Position numbers and translations under genes: made by a program. The notes beneath the pieces were generated by a model. It was not told where the DNA came from. It ran no database searches and saw nothing but the letters and a program-made list of their open reading frames with translations. A stretch of 64,000 nucleotides of DNA from Aspidiotus rigidus (lineage: Eukaryota; Arthropoda; Insecta; Hemiptera; Diaspididae). Within the stretch, counting starts at the first letter, position 1. The number at the start of each line of letters is the position of its first letter. The DNA lies in the NCBI GenBank assembly GCA_035079385.1, contig JAVHKY010000012.1, forward strand, positions 4,446,501-4,510,500, given 5' to 3'. Positions 1 to 10,170 of the stretch are shown piece after piece.

Positions 1-295
1 GTCGTCAAATCTACGTGAGCGTAGTCTGGAATGTTCCCTGTAGAAATGTTCCGCTATTGATGTCTAATGCTCGACTCAGAGCTCAATTTTGAATGAGCCC
101 CTAGGAATTAGATAATTACTTGTGTTTAACCGGTAGTAAAACCCATAGCGCAGGGGCTACTTAAACGCAGTGCTCATTTTCAGGTGATCAAATTTTTCAC
201 ACAAAATATGCGACACTTTCTATTGTTCCATAGATTTAACAAACAACGTTTCATCACTTGCAAAGCACAAAGAGTGATTTTCAAGTTCATTCTAT
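1..295 (-). repeat. Copy of the FYYRPYK-type dispersed repeat
   Basis: This stretch closely resembles 4913-5180, 14290-14500 and 25560-25760, and more loosely 8835-8985, 12590-12735 and 22905-23045. Read on the minus strand these copies encode fragments such as EHFYREH and YGFYYRLN that recur many times in the first 26 kb. It is a fragment of a multi-copy element and not a unique gene. The parent element class is uncertain; a non-LTR retrotransposon is my best guess. Confidence 0.6.
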
Positions 296-901
296 ATGTA
301 CACTATATTGTGGTTGGTTTTAGTGGTTTTGTATCTCTATCTGCCAATTTACACTAAGTATAAAACAAATTGCCAAAAGTGGGAATATGGCAAATCTGAT
401 GGCAAATGCTCCTCCAATCAGATTGGAGCATTTAAACTCTTGATAGAAAGGTTTTTACAAAACAATCCATGGCCCTCCATTACTTCTGTGAGATGGAACG
501 TCATGGATGGCCAAAAAATAATATTGGTACCTATTTGGAACGGGCTGCTTGCGGTCTACCGCACAGCACTGCAGAAAGAAAGGAAATATGGTTTGCAATG
601 GGTATACGATAAAATAAAAACGATAATGAAGAAAAATAATGTATTTCTTACTCGTATTCGCCGTGGTCGGTTTTTAAAACTGGTAGATTGGGGTACTTTA
701 TGGTGTAGTTCATTTCCGTTCGATAATAATCGTAACCGCTTTATGGTCGGAATTTCTGTCCAAACGGCGAGTAGCTCACAGGCGCGGATCGGTGTACATC
801 ACTCGAAGACCGTTCTTACGTTTCACGTTGTTTTTAATGTAGCCTGCGTATTGCAGCATAATCCTTCACTAAATTCCTTAAAGTCAGGTTCTCTATTATA
901 G
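296..901 (+). other. Unrecognised open frame of 201 codons over repeat sequence
   Basis: An open frame runs for 201 codons, but its first 60 or so codons lie in a dispersed repeat (a block starting near the attgtggttggtt motif that recurs at 3190, 5215, 14840 and 26112), so the apparent start is not credible. The later part, about 480-900, I do not find elsewhere in the window. Neither strand gives a domain I recognise. It may be a remnant of a mobile element. I do not claim it is a gene. Confidence 0.15.
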
Positions 902-1872
902 CCTGCTTCAATTGCTTACCAGGAGTTTCTCCAAATAATCGGGTAAGGATTCTCCAGTATAAAAATCACGATGAGACTCTAGAAACAATACAAAAAGTAC
1001 AATACAACCACGCTCTCCAGTCCATGAATATACTATAGATATCATTCTCTAACCATTAACATTAAGATATGGTTTATCGCCCAAAACCGCGTTCTGGATG
1101 AATCCGTTATACAACTCTAATCCGACTTTGAATCAATCCTTTTGGATAGTAACGTATAAAATGCTCGTCCACAGCTAACACTGTCGAGGTCAATGTTGAA
1201 TTTCATTAATCGGTTTCTAAAGAAGATTTTTGAGGAATAAAATACACAAAAACTCACAAACAATTGTATAAGTTGTCTCCGATTGTGATATCTTTCGCCT
1301 GAAGCGTAGCGGACGGTATATTTGTTAAACAACCATTTTTCATGTAACTGTGAAGGGAAGAGATGGTCAAGTCGACAACATGATGTGCCTCCTGAATGGT
1401 CACCTTGAAAATCATTCTCGTTTCCATTTTCTCTCGTAATTAGTCACAGAGAAAGTTATACTGGTCCTCCACGGGACAGTGGGTCCGAGTCTGCGTGTAC
1501 AGTTTTTTAACTCTATCAAAGGCTAGATGTCGTTTAGGAAAATGTTTTCTCCTCATTTTGTTTACCAGGACTCTGAAATTTCAATAAAAGATTTTATTTT
1601 ATGAATTTTAACTTTACAAAGAACTAAAAAAATGAACGACTTGCGTTAGCATTCGGACGATTGCGATAACAAAAAAGAAAAAGAGCACACCAAAGATAAA
1701 AAAAAGATCTGAAACATTTGCAGGGTAGCCCAGTGAAAAAACAAACACCTAATCTTATCGAAGCGGGTGAGAACCAAAATTTTGAAGGTGACATAATGAA
1801 CAAAATGACCAAAAATTTAAATGAAATAAACACAATTGATACATACTTCACAGGATACAGAACACATAACAA
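902..1872. other. No recognisable gene
   Basis: AT-rich sequence with only short, low-quality open frames on both strands. I see no domain, no convincing exon and no RNA gene. Confidence 0.5.
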
Positions 1873-2440
1873 CACAAAAAAACTTAAAACAAGGAATAAA
1901 AGCTTCTCAGAGAGAGAGACAAGATCTGAATTTTATCTTTAAATCGAAATATAGCATTTCATATATTACACTAATCAATATCGATCTCTGTATGTGTAAT
2001 GTGTATTTTTCCATGAATCTCGTCCCCATCACTGTCAGCAAAATATGTCTTGCACAGTCCGCAACAATACAATATTTTTTGTGGTTGGTTCTAGTGATTT
2101 TTTATGTCTAACTCGAATTAAAATCTCTTATCCCCAGCATTCACATCACAAGTGCTCATAAGAGTTGTTAAAAGAAAGAAAAAAATTAAACACAAAAAAA
2201 CTTAAAACAAGTGATAAAAGCTTCTCAAAGAGAGACAAGATCTGAATTTCATCTTTAAATCGAAATATAGCATTTCATTTCTCACACTAATCAATATCGA
2301 TCTCCGTATGTGTAATATATGTATTTTTCCATGAATCTCGGCCCTGTCACTGTCAGCAAAATATAGTCCAAAACCATACAATATTTTTTGTGGTTGGTTC
2401 TCGTGATTTTTCATGTCTGACTCGAATTCAAGTCTCTTAT
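1873..2440. repeat. Direct duplication, unit about 320 bp
   Basis: The sequence starting near 1873 (aacacaaaaaaacttaaaac) returns near 2193 and stays alignable through the attgtggttggtt-like block at about 2090 and 2390. The two units differ by scattered substitutions and small indels. The minus strand of the second unit is open for 107 codons (2202-2525), but I cannot assign it to a family. Confidence 0.7.
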
Positions 2441-2879
2441 CACAGCATTCACCGATGTGGAACAACGGTTCGAACATTAATTCTTCACCAGAGAACCTCA
2501 TGTTCGAATGGAACGGGGTTACCAACTCGTTATCTCTACGACCAATTTCAATCTGAAAGAAAAAGGGATTATTTTAAAAAGGATGAATAAAATGGACGAC
2601 TCTGATAGAGAAATTCTCCCTCCTAGGTCTTGAATTACTTACAAAAAACAATAAAAACTTTTCAGATAGAAAGAGGATCTCCACAACCATCTTTGCTCTG
2701 AAAAAAACAAGAATTATTTTAAAAGGGGAAGAATAAAATGCCTGATAAGGAAATTCTCCCTTCTAGGTCTCGCATCAGAACGTTTACAAAAATCGTATAC
2801 ACACATTCATGTAAGACTCAGGGGTCTGTCATGCAAACTTGTTCTTAGGCCGTCTAGATAGTTCAGAGGTGGCCTTAGT

Positions 2880-3240
2880 TACCCTCGTGACTACGCACCA
2901 GCGTAATAGAGCCAAGCGCTTATACTTCTATTCTTGCAACTCGCAATTTTCATTCCAAGTGTTAACGCGACGCCACAAAAACGAAAAATCGTGAGACCAC
3001 GGTAGAGCGATCTTATATACAAACATCGACCAATAAATGAATAAGTAACATGTACAAATGTAATACTCGTATATTTTATTTGTACCTTTCTACACAAATT
3101 TATCCTTTTGGTTTTTTTGGCTGCCTCTCTTTTGGTCATACATTTTTTGGTCTTCTTTTTTCTGAGTTCATTTTATATGTACACTATATTGTGGTTGGTT
3201 TTAATGGTTCTGCATCTCTATCTGCCAATTTAAACTAAGT
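2880..3240. repeat. Dispersed repeat unit, first of three
   Basis: The block with gacgccacaaaaacgaaaaa and gtagagcgatcttatataca is repeated at about 4135-4440 and 11800-12080. All three have similar ends and similar spacing. It forms part of the composite duplicated array of the left half. Confidence 0.65.
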
Positions 3241-3790
3241 ATATATAAAAAAAAAAAAGACAAATTGCCAAAAGTGGGAATATGGCAAATCTGATGGCAA
3301 ATGCTCCTTCAATCAGAAGAGAGCACTTAAGCTCTTGATAGAAAGGTTTTTACAAAACAATCCATGGCCCTCCATTACTTGTGTGACATGGAACGTCATG
3401 TCATACTAAAGGGCTCATATATCAGCCGCTTACACTTAAACACAAAAAACAGGAACAAATTGAAACTAGCATGAAATATCATTGACACTGCTGCACCTCT
3501 CTTGTAATCAATTTGTTCAAGACACACTACCCCTTCTCCTCCTCGAGGTTAGAAAGAATTAGGAGTAAAAGAGACAGTCTAGTCAATAGCAATGGCGAAA
3601 TATACTTACAAAAATAACCATCAATGATTCAATTTCGAAGAGAAAACAAAAAAAAAAACAAAACAAACATGATGAAAATAATAGTTTGACCGTGAACACA
3701 ATGAGGGAAATTTCAAACGAGGATCTTCCGACGAGAGTAAGTCAGTTTCTTCCATTCCATTGTGACCAGAGAGGAATTGGTGTAGTCAGG
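3241..3790. repeat. Dispersed repeat, also present at 21905-22370
   Basis: From about 3320 (aagctcttgatagaaaggtt) to 3790 the sequence matches 21905-22370 nearly base for base, including the A-rich run and the segment tagtttgaccgtgaacacaa. The latter also recurs at about 8200 and 11325. No coding function is visible. Confidence 0.7.
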
Positions 3791-4132
3791 GCACTTCGTT
3801 AAGGAGAGGTAGAACATTGAACAACCGTTTTTTTGGCCGACCCTTGGCCGACCCGCTTCTTAAGAATGTCTGCACTTGGAGATGAACTCTAATTTTTAAG
3901 TGATGAAAGGGAGATAAAAATGAATAAAAGGAAAGCCAAAAAATAAAAAACAAAAAAGAGTATAAAGTAATACATAAAGAAATAAAATAAAATGAGACGA
4001 AATGGTACGCACGGACACAAAGAGAACAAAACACTTGAACAAAGCCGCCCCTAGACACAGTTTGACCCGACCTTTGACGGCAGCGCATCCCAGAGTTTGA
4101 CCGCACTTGACTATCCGGTTAGGATACTCCAA
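3786..4132 (-). repeat. Copy of the LWDALPSK-type repeat, truncated
   Basis: The minus strand repeats the same coding-like tail seen at 8318-8691, 11429-11863 and 22365-22742, with the related motifs GRPKKRLFNVLPLLNEVP and RVKLC. In 8446-8830 and 22648-22896 the same tail follows a frame reading AVKLWDALPSKV, which resembles the LW-x-x-LP motif found near the C-terminus of many non-LTR reverse transcriptase ORFs. Here and at 11768 the upstream part is replaced by unrelated sequence, so these copies are truncated. Confidence 0.55.
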
Positions 4133-4134
4133 AA

Positions 4135-4440
4135 TCAGTAACCACGGGCGTAATACAGCCGGGCGCTATATTTTTGCACCTTGCAACTTTGAATGCAGGT
4201 GCCAATGCAACGCCACAAAAACGAAAAATCGTGAGACCGGTAGAGCGATCTTATATACAATCGTGAATAAGTAACATATACAAATGTAATGATCTTATAT
4301 TTTATTTTTACCTTTCCACACAATATTATCATTTCGGTTTTTTTGGCTGCCTCACTTTTCGTCATACGTTTTTGGTCTTCATATTTACCGCCACATCCAT
4401 GAAATTCATAACTTAGGACCAAAATTCGCTGTACAAAGAA
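4135..4440. repeat. Dispersed repeat unit, second of three
   Basis: Close copy of 2880-3240 and of 11800-12080, including the short run cgccacaaaaacgaaaaatc. No gene is supported in it. Confidence 0.65.
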
Positions 4441-4712
4441 AGATCAATTGGTTCTGTAATTCACGAGAATGGATTTTCTATATTTTTGATGCTCTAACCC
4501 AAAAATATGTATTCATACAATATAATTATTATAAGGGAAATTGAACGGGCAGGTGTCAACCCTCACTTTTCCAATAAAAAAAGTTTGTAGAACTATACCT
4601 TAAAAGATAAGAAATAATAAGAAACAATAAAGGCGAAAGGCAAACCAGTCTCTAAATCGAAAATGTCATAATTAAATGATATCACACTATACCCACATGG
4701 CCTTTAGAAGAC
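4441..4712. other. Repeat-derived spacer
   Basis: Closely matches 12060-12390 (for example caataaaaaaagtttgtaga), so it belongs to the same duplicated block. No coding signal. Confidence 0.5.
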
Positions 4713-5260
4713 CTAATAGTTGATAAAATTAGTTGACAAAATCATTACTTGATACACAATGCTCCCCATGGAAATACGTAAATCGTTGACTGGTTTGTTT
4801 GGGCCGCAAAGTCGTTCCAACACGTTTTTTGGAACTAGAGTGTTACCCTTATATGGCCGGTAATAAAATCCATTGCGCGGAGGGCGGTTCAACGTAATCC
4901 TCATTTTTCGGTCGTCACGTGAGCGTAGTCTGAAATGTTCCCTGTAGAAATGTTCCGTTAATGACGTCAACTTAAGTGCTCATGCAACTTTGAATGAGCT
5001 CCTAGGAATTAGGTAATTTCCTCTATTTAACCGGTAATAAAACCCATAGCAGGGGCCACTTGAACGCAGTGCTTATTTTCAGATGGGCAAATTTTTCACA
5101 CAAAGTATGCGGCATTTTATCAATCGAAATTATTGCAATGATTTAACAAACAACGTTTTATCACTTGCGAAGCATAAAGAGTGATTTTTTAGTTCATTTT
5201 ATATGTACACTATATTGTGGTTGGTTTTAGTGGTTCTGCATCTCTATCTGCCAATTTACA
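4713..5260 (-). repeat. Copy of the FYYRPYK-type coding-like repeat
   Basis: On the minus strand an 85-codon frame reads the pattern MRITLNRPPRNGFYYRPYK followed by LVPKN and YQVMILS. The same pattern returns at 8597-8830, 12391-12585 and 22648-22896 and, more diverged, near 14150-14300 and 25430-25570. It is a fragment of a repeated element. A non-LTR ORF2 C-terminal region is one possibility; I cannot confirm it from motifs alone. Confidence 0.5.
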
Positions 5261-5412
5261 CCAATTATAAAGGAAAAAAAAAAAAAAAAAGAGAGAAAAA
5301 CAATTTGCCAAAAGTGGGAATATAGCAAATCTGACAGACCAGTCTCTAAATCTGAAATATCATAATTAAATGATATCACACTATACCTACATGGGCTGTA
5401 TAAGACCTAATA

Positions 5413-5994
5413 CAGTGGAAGCCGCTTATCATAATTGCGCTTAATAGAATAATTCGGTTATTAGAATTGAAGTACGCAAGAACGGACCGACGCGGCAAAA
5501 TTACATGTATTTTTCTTCGTTTATTAGGATTGAGAAGCCGTTTATTAGAATAGATTTATGAACCGTACGATGCATTATTCAAGCCCTAGAGATAAGCACG
5601 AGCGAAAAGAACTTGAACAAATAAACGTTTTTGCATGAAACTTCTTGTAAATTTTTTTGCACAATTCTTCTCACCCGACTATCAGCTGACTGTTCTTTTT
5701 TCAATCGTTATCATCCAGTACAGTTTCATGTTTTCTTCTGATTCATGCAGTCATTGCAATTGCTTTCGTGTGGTTCGAAGTCGAAAAATGAGTTCTCTTA
5801 AACCTACTCGCACGCGACGTGATCTAACTTTGACCCAAAAGTATGAACTCTTGAAAAAGTATGATGCCTTAGAAGAAATGAGTCAAACTAAAGGCGCTGG
5901 AAAATTAGGAATTGCTCAGTCCGTTCTCTGCAAACTTCTGAAATCCAGGTACGAAATTGAGAATTCTTTTATGAATAATGACCATAAACGACAG
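5413..5994 (+). pseudogene. pogo/Tigger-type transposon 5' part with truncated transposase
   Basis: A terminus typical of pogo/Tigger elements starts at 5413 (cagtggaagccgcttatcat) immediately after a TA dinucleotide, the usual target duplication. From the ATG at 5788 the frame encodes a CENP-B/pogo-type N-terminal helix-turn-helix: basic lead TRTRRDLTLTQKYELLKKYD, then GIAQSVLCKLLKSR and a polar stretch. Family members continue with a second HTH and a DDE catalytic domain; here coding similarity stops near 5994, where unrelated non-LTR sequence begins. The frame upstream of 5788 is the element's 5' UTR. The element is therefore a dead 5' fragment. Its DNA-binding half is recognisable, but no catalytic domain remains. 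Confidence 0.7.
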
Positions 5995-6190
5995 AGTGGC
6001 CGTCCAAGAAGAAGGTGGTTCGACGAAATAAGATCATATGCAGGAGTTGGATGGCAAAGAGATGAAAGGGACAGAATCGGTTGAGAGAGGATGGGGGAGG
6101 CTTATGCCCGTAGATGGGTTAGCTACAAAATGTAATTCATTTATAAAAAATTTAATGGAAATAAATCCGTTCATTATTATTATAAGACAA
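5995..6190 (+). mobile_element. 3' end of a non-LTR retrotransposon
   Basis: The frame passes into GRPRRRWFDEIR, followed by AGVGW, DRIG and, after a stop, GEAYARRW. This is the C-terminal signature (RGRP-R-RW-D-D, then W...A.DR..W....EAY...W) common to many insect endonuclease/reverse transcriptase ORFs. The TGA inside it stands where a Trp is expected (TGG to TGA). A terminal stop and an ATT-rich tail (cattattattattat-like) follow, as expected for the 3' end. It is a 5'-truncated insertion inside the Tigger remnant. Confidence 0.65.
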
Positions 6191-6345
6191 AGTGTTTGTC
6201 TTGACAATGCGAAAAACCAACGTTTTACCCTTCATTCACGTGCCCAAAAATCCGACGTTGAATCGATTATTATATTACGACAAAATCTCTCAAATTTCAG
6301 GATTGTAGTTAGGTAGTTGATAAAATAAATAAAATTTACAATTAC

Positions 6346-6474
6346 CTCACGAGGTTCTTGCTTAAAAAAAAACATAACACCGTTGACTTCCGTAGAATTT
6401 TGTTCGTCGACCATACCATCAGGTTCAATATCTTCACTTTCAATATCTTCACTTGTCTGACGGTTCGTGTGTAA
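6346..6474 (-). CDS. Candidate downstream exon of the C2H2 zinc-finger gene
   Basis: A 129-nt open segment is bounded on the minus strand by a polypyrimidine-AG acceptor (ttttttattgcag) and a GTAATT donor, with phase 0 at both ends. It encodes an acidic peptide with a repeated SEDIE motif, ending KQEPRE. The zinc-finger exon at 7052-8150 also ends in phase 0 at a GT donor, so the two can be joined in frame. No copy of this exon accompanies the other zinc-finger copies, which suggests this is the original locus. Since the adjacent zinc-finger exon is broken, the gene may be dead. Confidence 0.4.
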
Positions 6475-7051
6475 CTGCAATAAAAAAGAAAGAGAGAAGT
6501 GAAATCTTGAGAAACAGAATGATACTTTGACATCAAGAAATTTACCATACCAAGCTTCACATTATCTCTTCAAGCCCCTCCTGAATTCATTTCATGATCA
6601 TCCCTCAAATTTACAATGTTTGATAGAACTATCTTCTAATTTTTCCCTACATTAAAGAGACAAATTGGTCGGAAATAAATAATATGATGATTTTTCTTCC
6701 TTAGACCAACTTTTTTCGATATGTATTTGGTACTCGTATTGTGAGAGAAAACTCCTAATCAAAATTTTCTTAATCCTGGTATTTTCACGAAAAATATTGA
6801 TATGGTACATTGATTACGAGAAATTGAATTTTTTTGGACAGTTTCTCACATTTGATGACCCACATTTAGATCAGGAAATCGGGAGTATAATTTCTATATT
6901 CATAAATAAGACAAAGCGCTCGGTTTGACAGACACAGAAAACCAATGTTTTGCTCCTCAAAAATTCAACGTTAGCACTCAGGCATGATCCATCAAATTTC
7001 AAAATTTCAGTCGAGTAATTTATGAAAGAAGAAAATTTTGAATTACTGTAC

Positions 7052-8160
7052 CTGAGAAGGTTTCCGCTTAATGGAAGCTATGGCATTGTTAATTTCCGTA
7101 TTTGGTTCCGATTCAGCATTTTCACTGGACTGACATCGCATGTTTAAATGTTGTTTCAAACTCAATTGTGACGTGAACAACTCGCCACAGAACTCACACA
7201 GACAGGATTCTTCTTGGGCACTCTGAAGCTCCAATGAACTGGACATCGATCCAGAGCTTCCTGACGAAGATACATTTTTCTGAGTTTTGGCTAACTCACG
7301 TTGGTCAGGTGTACGAACATGTTTGGCTTCTGTTCGGCTTGATGTTCTGTGCAATTTTGAATGTTTCTGTAAGTGTTTAATGCTAATAAATACTCTAGAG
7401 CATTTCCTGCATTGAAATTTGTGTATTCTAGAGTGGTTGGCTAAGGACTTCGATTTATTGAACGATTTCGAACAGTGTGAACATTTGAATACATTTTCTG
7501 TTGAATTGGTGACCGTACAAATTTTTTTCGTTTGCGCAACGTGGTTACTTTTCTTATTTCCCGATTTTTTCGGTGGTCCAAAAGTATTATGGGCCTGGCG
7601 ACTGTGACGAATATGCACTTTCAAATGAGCTTAACGAGCATAAACACTGTGAAACGATTTATCGCAGAATGAACAAGCAAACCGTTTCGAACCTCCTCGT
7701 CCGACTTCTGGGGTAGGATTCTTCTCAGCAACTTCAGTTGTTGCTTCTTCTTCACTCACGAGTATCACTGAGATCTGAATCTGCCAACAACTCCTGCGTG
7801 CACTGTTGCTCTTTGTGATATTGAATATGTTTGGTCTGTCGTTTTTTATTAGTGAAAGTCTTCTCACAAAAATCAGACGGAAACACAGTTTTTCCGTGTG
7901 ATTTCTCCTTATGATAGCGTATATTATGAATATTTAAAGCTTTCAATCGTACAAAGTTTCTTCTACATTGGTGACAGCGATACATTCCAGCTGCATCTGG
8001 GTGAGAACTTGTAATATGAAATCTTATAGATCTCAAAACCTCAAATTCTTTTTTGCATAATGCACAAATGTAGAGACCATTTTTCATCATAATAGGTTCT
8101 TCGGGTGGAACTGTTTCAAAAGACTGATTAGATTTCTCAGCTGACAATAAATTATTTCGA
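7052..8160 (-). pseudogene. C2H2 zinc-finger exon, copy 1 (broken)
   Basis: The minus strand encodes about seven C2H2-type fingers, for example YICALCKKEFEVLRSIRFH, YRCHQCRRNFVRLKALNIH, FKCSHCSKSFNKSKSLANH and a final C2HC-like CLCEFCGELFTSQLSLKQH, ending at KRKPSQ before a GT donor at 7051. Such proteins are usually nuclear DNA-binding factors. Three lesions are visible against the other copies: TCA to TAA inside VYARSAHLKV (near 7640), a 4-bp insertion near 7755 that shifts the frame, and loss of a zinc-binding Cys (FPSDFC against FPCDFC in copy 2). The left part of the exon, ENNLLSAEKSNQSFE, is replaced upstream by an A-rich run and repeat sequence. No intact version exists in the window. 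Confidence 0.7.
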
Positions 8161-8988
8161 AGAAGTGATAAAAAAAAAAAAAAAACAATAATGAAATAAT
8201 AGTTTGACCGTGAACACAATGAGGGAAATTTCAAACAATGATCTTCCGCTGATGATCTTCCGACGAGAGTAAGTCTGCTTCTTCCATTCCATTGTGACCA
8301 GAGATGTATTGGTGTAGTCAGGGCACTTCGTTAAGGAGAGGTAGAACATTGAACAACCGTTTTTTTGGCCGACCCTTGGCCGACCCGCTTCTTAAGAATG
8401 TCTGCTCTTGGAGATAAACTCTAATTTTTAACTGATTAAAGGTCTCTATTCCCATTGAGAAATAGATAAAAATGAATAAAAGGAAGGCCAAAAATAAAAT
8501 ACAGAGTATAAAGTAATACATAAAAAAATAAAATAAAATGAGACAAAATGGTACGCACGGACACAAAGAGAACAAAACACTTGAACAAAGCCGCCCCTAG
8601 ACACAGTTTGACCCGACCTTTGACGGCAGCGCATCCCAGAGTTTGACCGCACAGTTGACAAAATCATTACTTGATACACAATGCTCCCCATGGAAATACG
8701 TAAATCGTTGACTGGTTTGTCTGCGCCACAAAGTGGTTCCGTTGGACACGTTTTTTGGAACTAGACTTTTATCTTTATATGGCCGGTAATAAAATCCATT
8801 GCGCGGAGGGCGGTTCAACGTAATCCTCATTTGTCGGTCGTCACGTGAGGGTAGTCTGGAATGTTCCCTGTAGAAATTTTCCGCTATTGACGTCGACTTA
8901 AGTGCTCATGCGACTTTGAATGAGCTCCTAGGAATTAGGTAGTTTCCTCTATTTAACCGGTAATGAAACCCATAGCAGGGGTTGTAAA
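8161..8988 (-). repeat. FYYRPYK/LWDALPSK repeat block, copy at 8.2-9.0 kb
   Basis: Contains the minus-strand frames 8318-8691 and 8597-8830. The second reads MRITLNRPPRNGFYYRPYK, then QRFTYFHGEHCVSSNDFVN and AVKLWDALPSKV before a stop. Nearly identical blocks occur at 11320-12740 and 22230-23050. Each lies next to a zinc-finger copy, so the duplicated unit includes both. Confidence 0.65.
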
Positions 8989-9002
8989 AAATTAAAATTT
9001 AC

Positions 9003-9191
9003 TTCGTTGTATTCTTTGTTTGCATAGTACTGCTTTGCCTCCGCAAATACTGTTTTCAAACTACGCAAATCATTTAATAATCTTAAAATCCGACTATCGT
9101 CAGGGTCGATATTGAGCGCAATATCTATTTGTATTTCGGCTTTTCGAATTTCTCCTGCAGTGATGAAACGTTGGATTGTCTCTTCGTGCGC
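9003..9191 (-). pseudogene. TPR-like exon, left arm of the inverted repeat
   Basis: A 189-nt (63-codon) open segment with an AG acceptor (gttactgtatttcag) and a GTAAAT donor, phase 0 at both ends. It encodes a helical peptide with IRKAEIQIDIALNIDPDDSR and a closing AKQYYANKEYNE pattern. Alternating A/Y/L positions and the xALxIDPxD pattern are typical of TPR motifs, as in DNAJC7-like co-chaperones, but the family call is inference. It appears to be a single exon captured from a host gene together with its flanking intron. Confidence 0.5.
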
Positions 9192-9247
9192 CTGAAATAC
9201 AGTAACAAATTAGATAGTCAACTTCTGTGGGGCCAATAGAGCATTGT

Positions 9248-9432
9248 TAATTTCCGTATTTGGTTCCGATTCAGCATTTTCACTGGACTGACATCGCATG
9301 TTTAAATGTTGTTTCAAACTCAATTGTGACGTGAATAACTCGCCACAGAACTCACACAGACACGATTCTTCTTGGACACTCTGAAGCTCCAATGAACTGG
9401 ACGTCGATCCAGAGCTTCCTGACGAAGATACA
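9248..9432 (-). pseudogene. Zinc-finger exon fragment in the inverted-repeat spacer
   Basis: The minus strand encodes the last finger of the zinc-finger exon (CLCEFCGELFTSQLSLKQH, then SSENAESEPNTEINN), cut on both sides by the TPR-exon arms. It is a close copy of 7085-7270 and 10205-10390. Confidence 0.75.
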
Positions 9433-9491
9433 TTAACAATGCTCTATTGGCCCCACAGAAGTTGACTATCTAATTTGTTACTGTATTTCAG

Positions 9492-9680
9492 GCACACGAA
9501 GAGACAACCCAACGTTTCATCACTGCAGGAGAAATTCGAAAAGCCGAAATACAAATAGATATTGCGCTCAATATCGACCCTGACGATAGTCGGATTCTAA
9601 GATTATTAAATGATTTGCGTAGTTTGAAAACAGAATTCGCGGAGGCAAAGCAGTACTATGCAAAAAAAGAATACGACGAA
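9492..9680 (+). pseudogene. TPR-like exon, right arm of the inverted repeat
   Basis: Reverse-complement partner of 9003-9191: 63 codons, AG acceptor at 9490-9491 and GTAAAT donor at 9681. The peptide differs at a few residues (FAEAKQYYAKKEYDE). Splice sites and frame are intact, but no neighbouring exons of its parent gene are visible, so it cannot make a complete protein here. Confidence 0.5.
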
Positions 9681-9694
9681 GTAAATTTTAATTT

Positions 9695-10170
9695 CCCTCC
9701 TGAATTCATTTCATGATCATCCCTCAAATTTACAATGTTTGATAGAACTACCGTATCTTCTAATTTTTCCCTACATTAAAGAGACAAATTGGTCGGAAAT
9801 AAATAATATGATGATTTTTCTTCCTTAGACCAACTTTTTTCGATATGTATTTGGTACTCGTGGTGTGAGAGAAAAGTCCTAATCAAAATTTTCTTAATCC
9901 TGGTATTTTCACGAAAAATATTGATATGGTACATTGATTACGAGAAATTGAATTTTTTTGGACAGTTTCTCACATTTGATGACCCACACTTAGATCAGGA
10001 AATCGGGAGTATAATTTCTATATTCATAAATAAGACAAAGCGCTCGGTTTGACAGACACAGAAAACCAATGTTTTGCTCCTCAAAAATTCAACGTTAGCA
10101 CTCAGGTATGATCCATCAAATTTCAAAATTTCAGTCGAGTAATTTATGAAAGAAGAAAATTTTTAATTAC
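9695..10170. repeat. Duplicate of the zinc-finger gene intron (6576-7051)
   Basis: Starts ccctcctgaattcatttcat and follows 6576-7051 almost base for base. This shows that a genomic segment with intron sequence, and not an mRNA copy, was duplicated. A third copy is at 23760-24231. Confidence 0.8.

Larger units (their letters stand above)
8989..9694. repeat. Inverted repeat with about 260-bp arms around a zinc-finger fragment
   Basis: 8989-9247 is the near-exact reverse complement of 9433-9694. Matching elements include the arm end aaattaaaatttac, the run gctctattggccccacagaa and the whole TPR-like exon. The spacer (9248-9432) is part of the zinc-finger exon on the minus strand. A second complete copy lies at 23055-23760. 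The structure could fold into a long hairpin if transcribed. Confidence 0.85.

Noticed and set aside
3050..3238. Small membrane protein frame at 3050-3238
   Set aside because: Lies entirely in a dispersed repeat, and its hydrophobic look comes from T-rich sequence.
8143..8160. AG before AEKSNQ as a splice acceptor of the zinc-finger exon
   Set aside because: The fragment at 21716-21905 shows that the coding frame continues upstream (ENNLLSAEKSNQ), so the AG is internal coding sequence.
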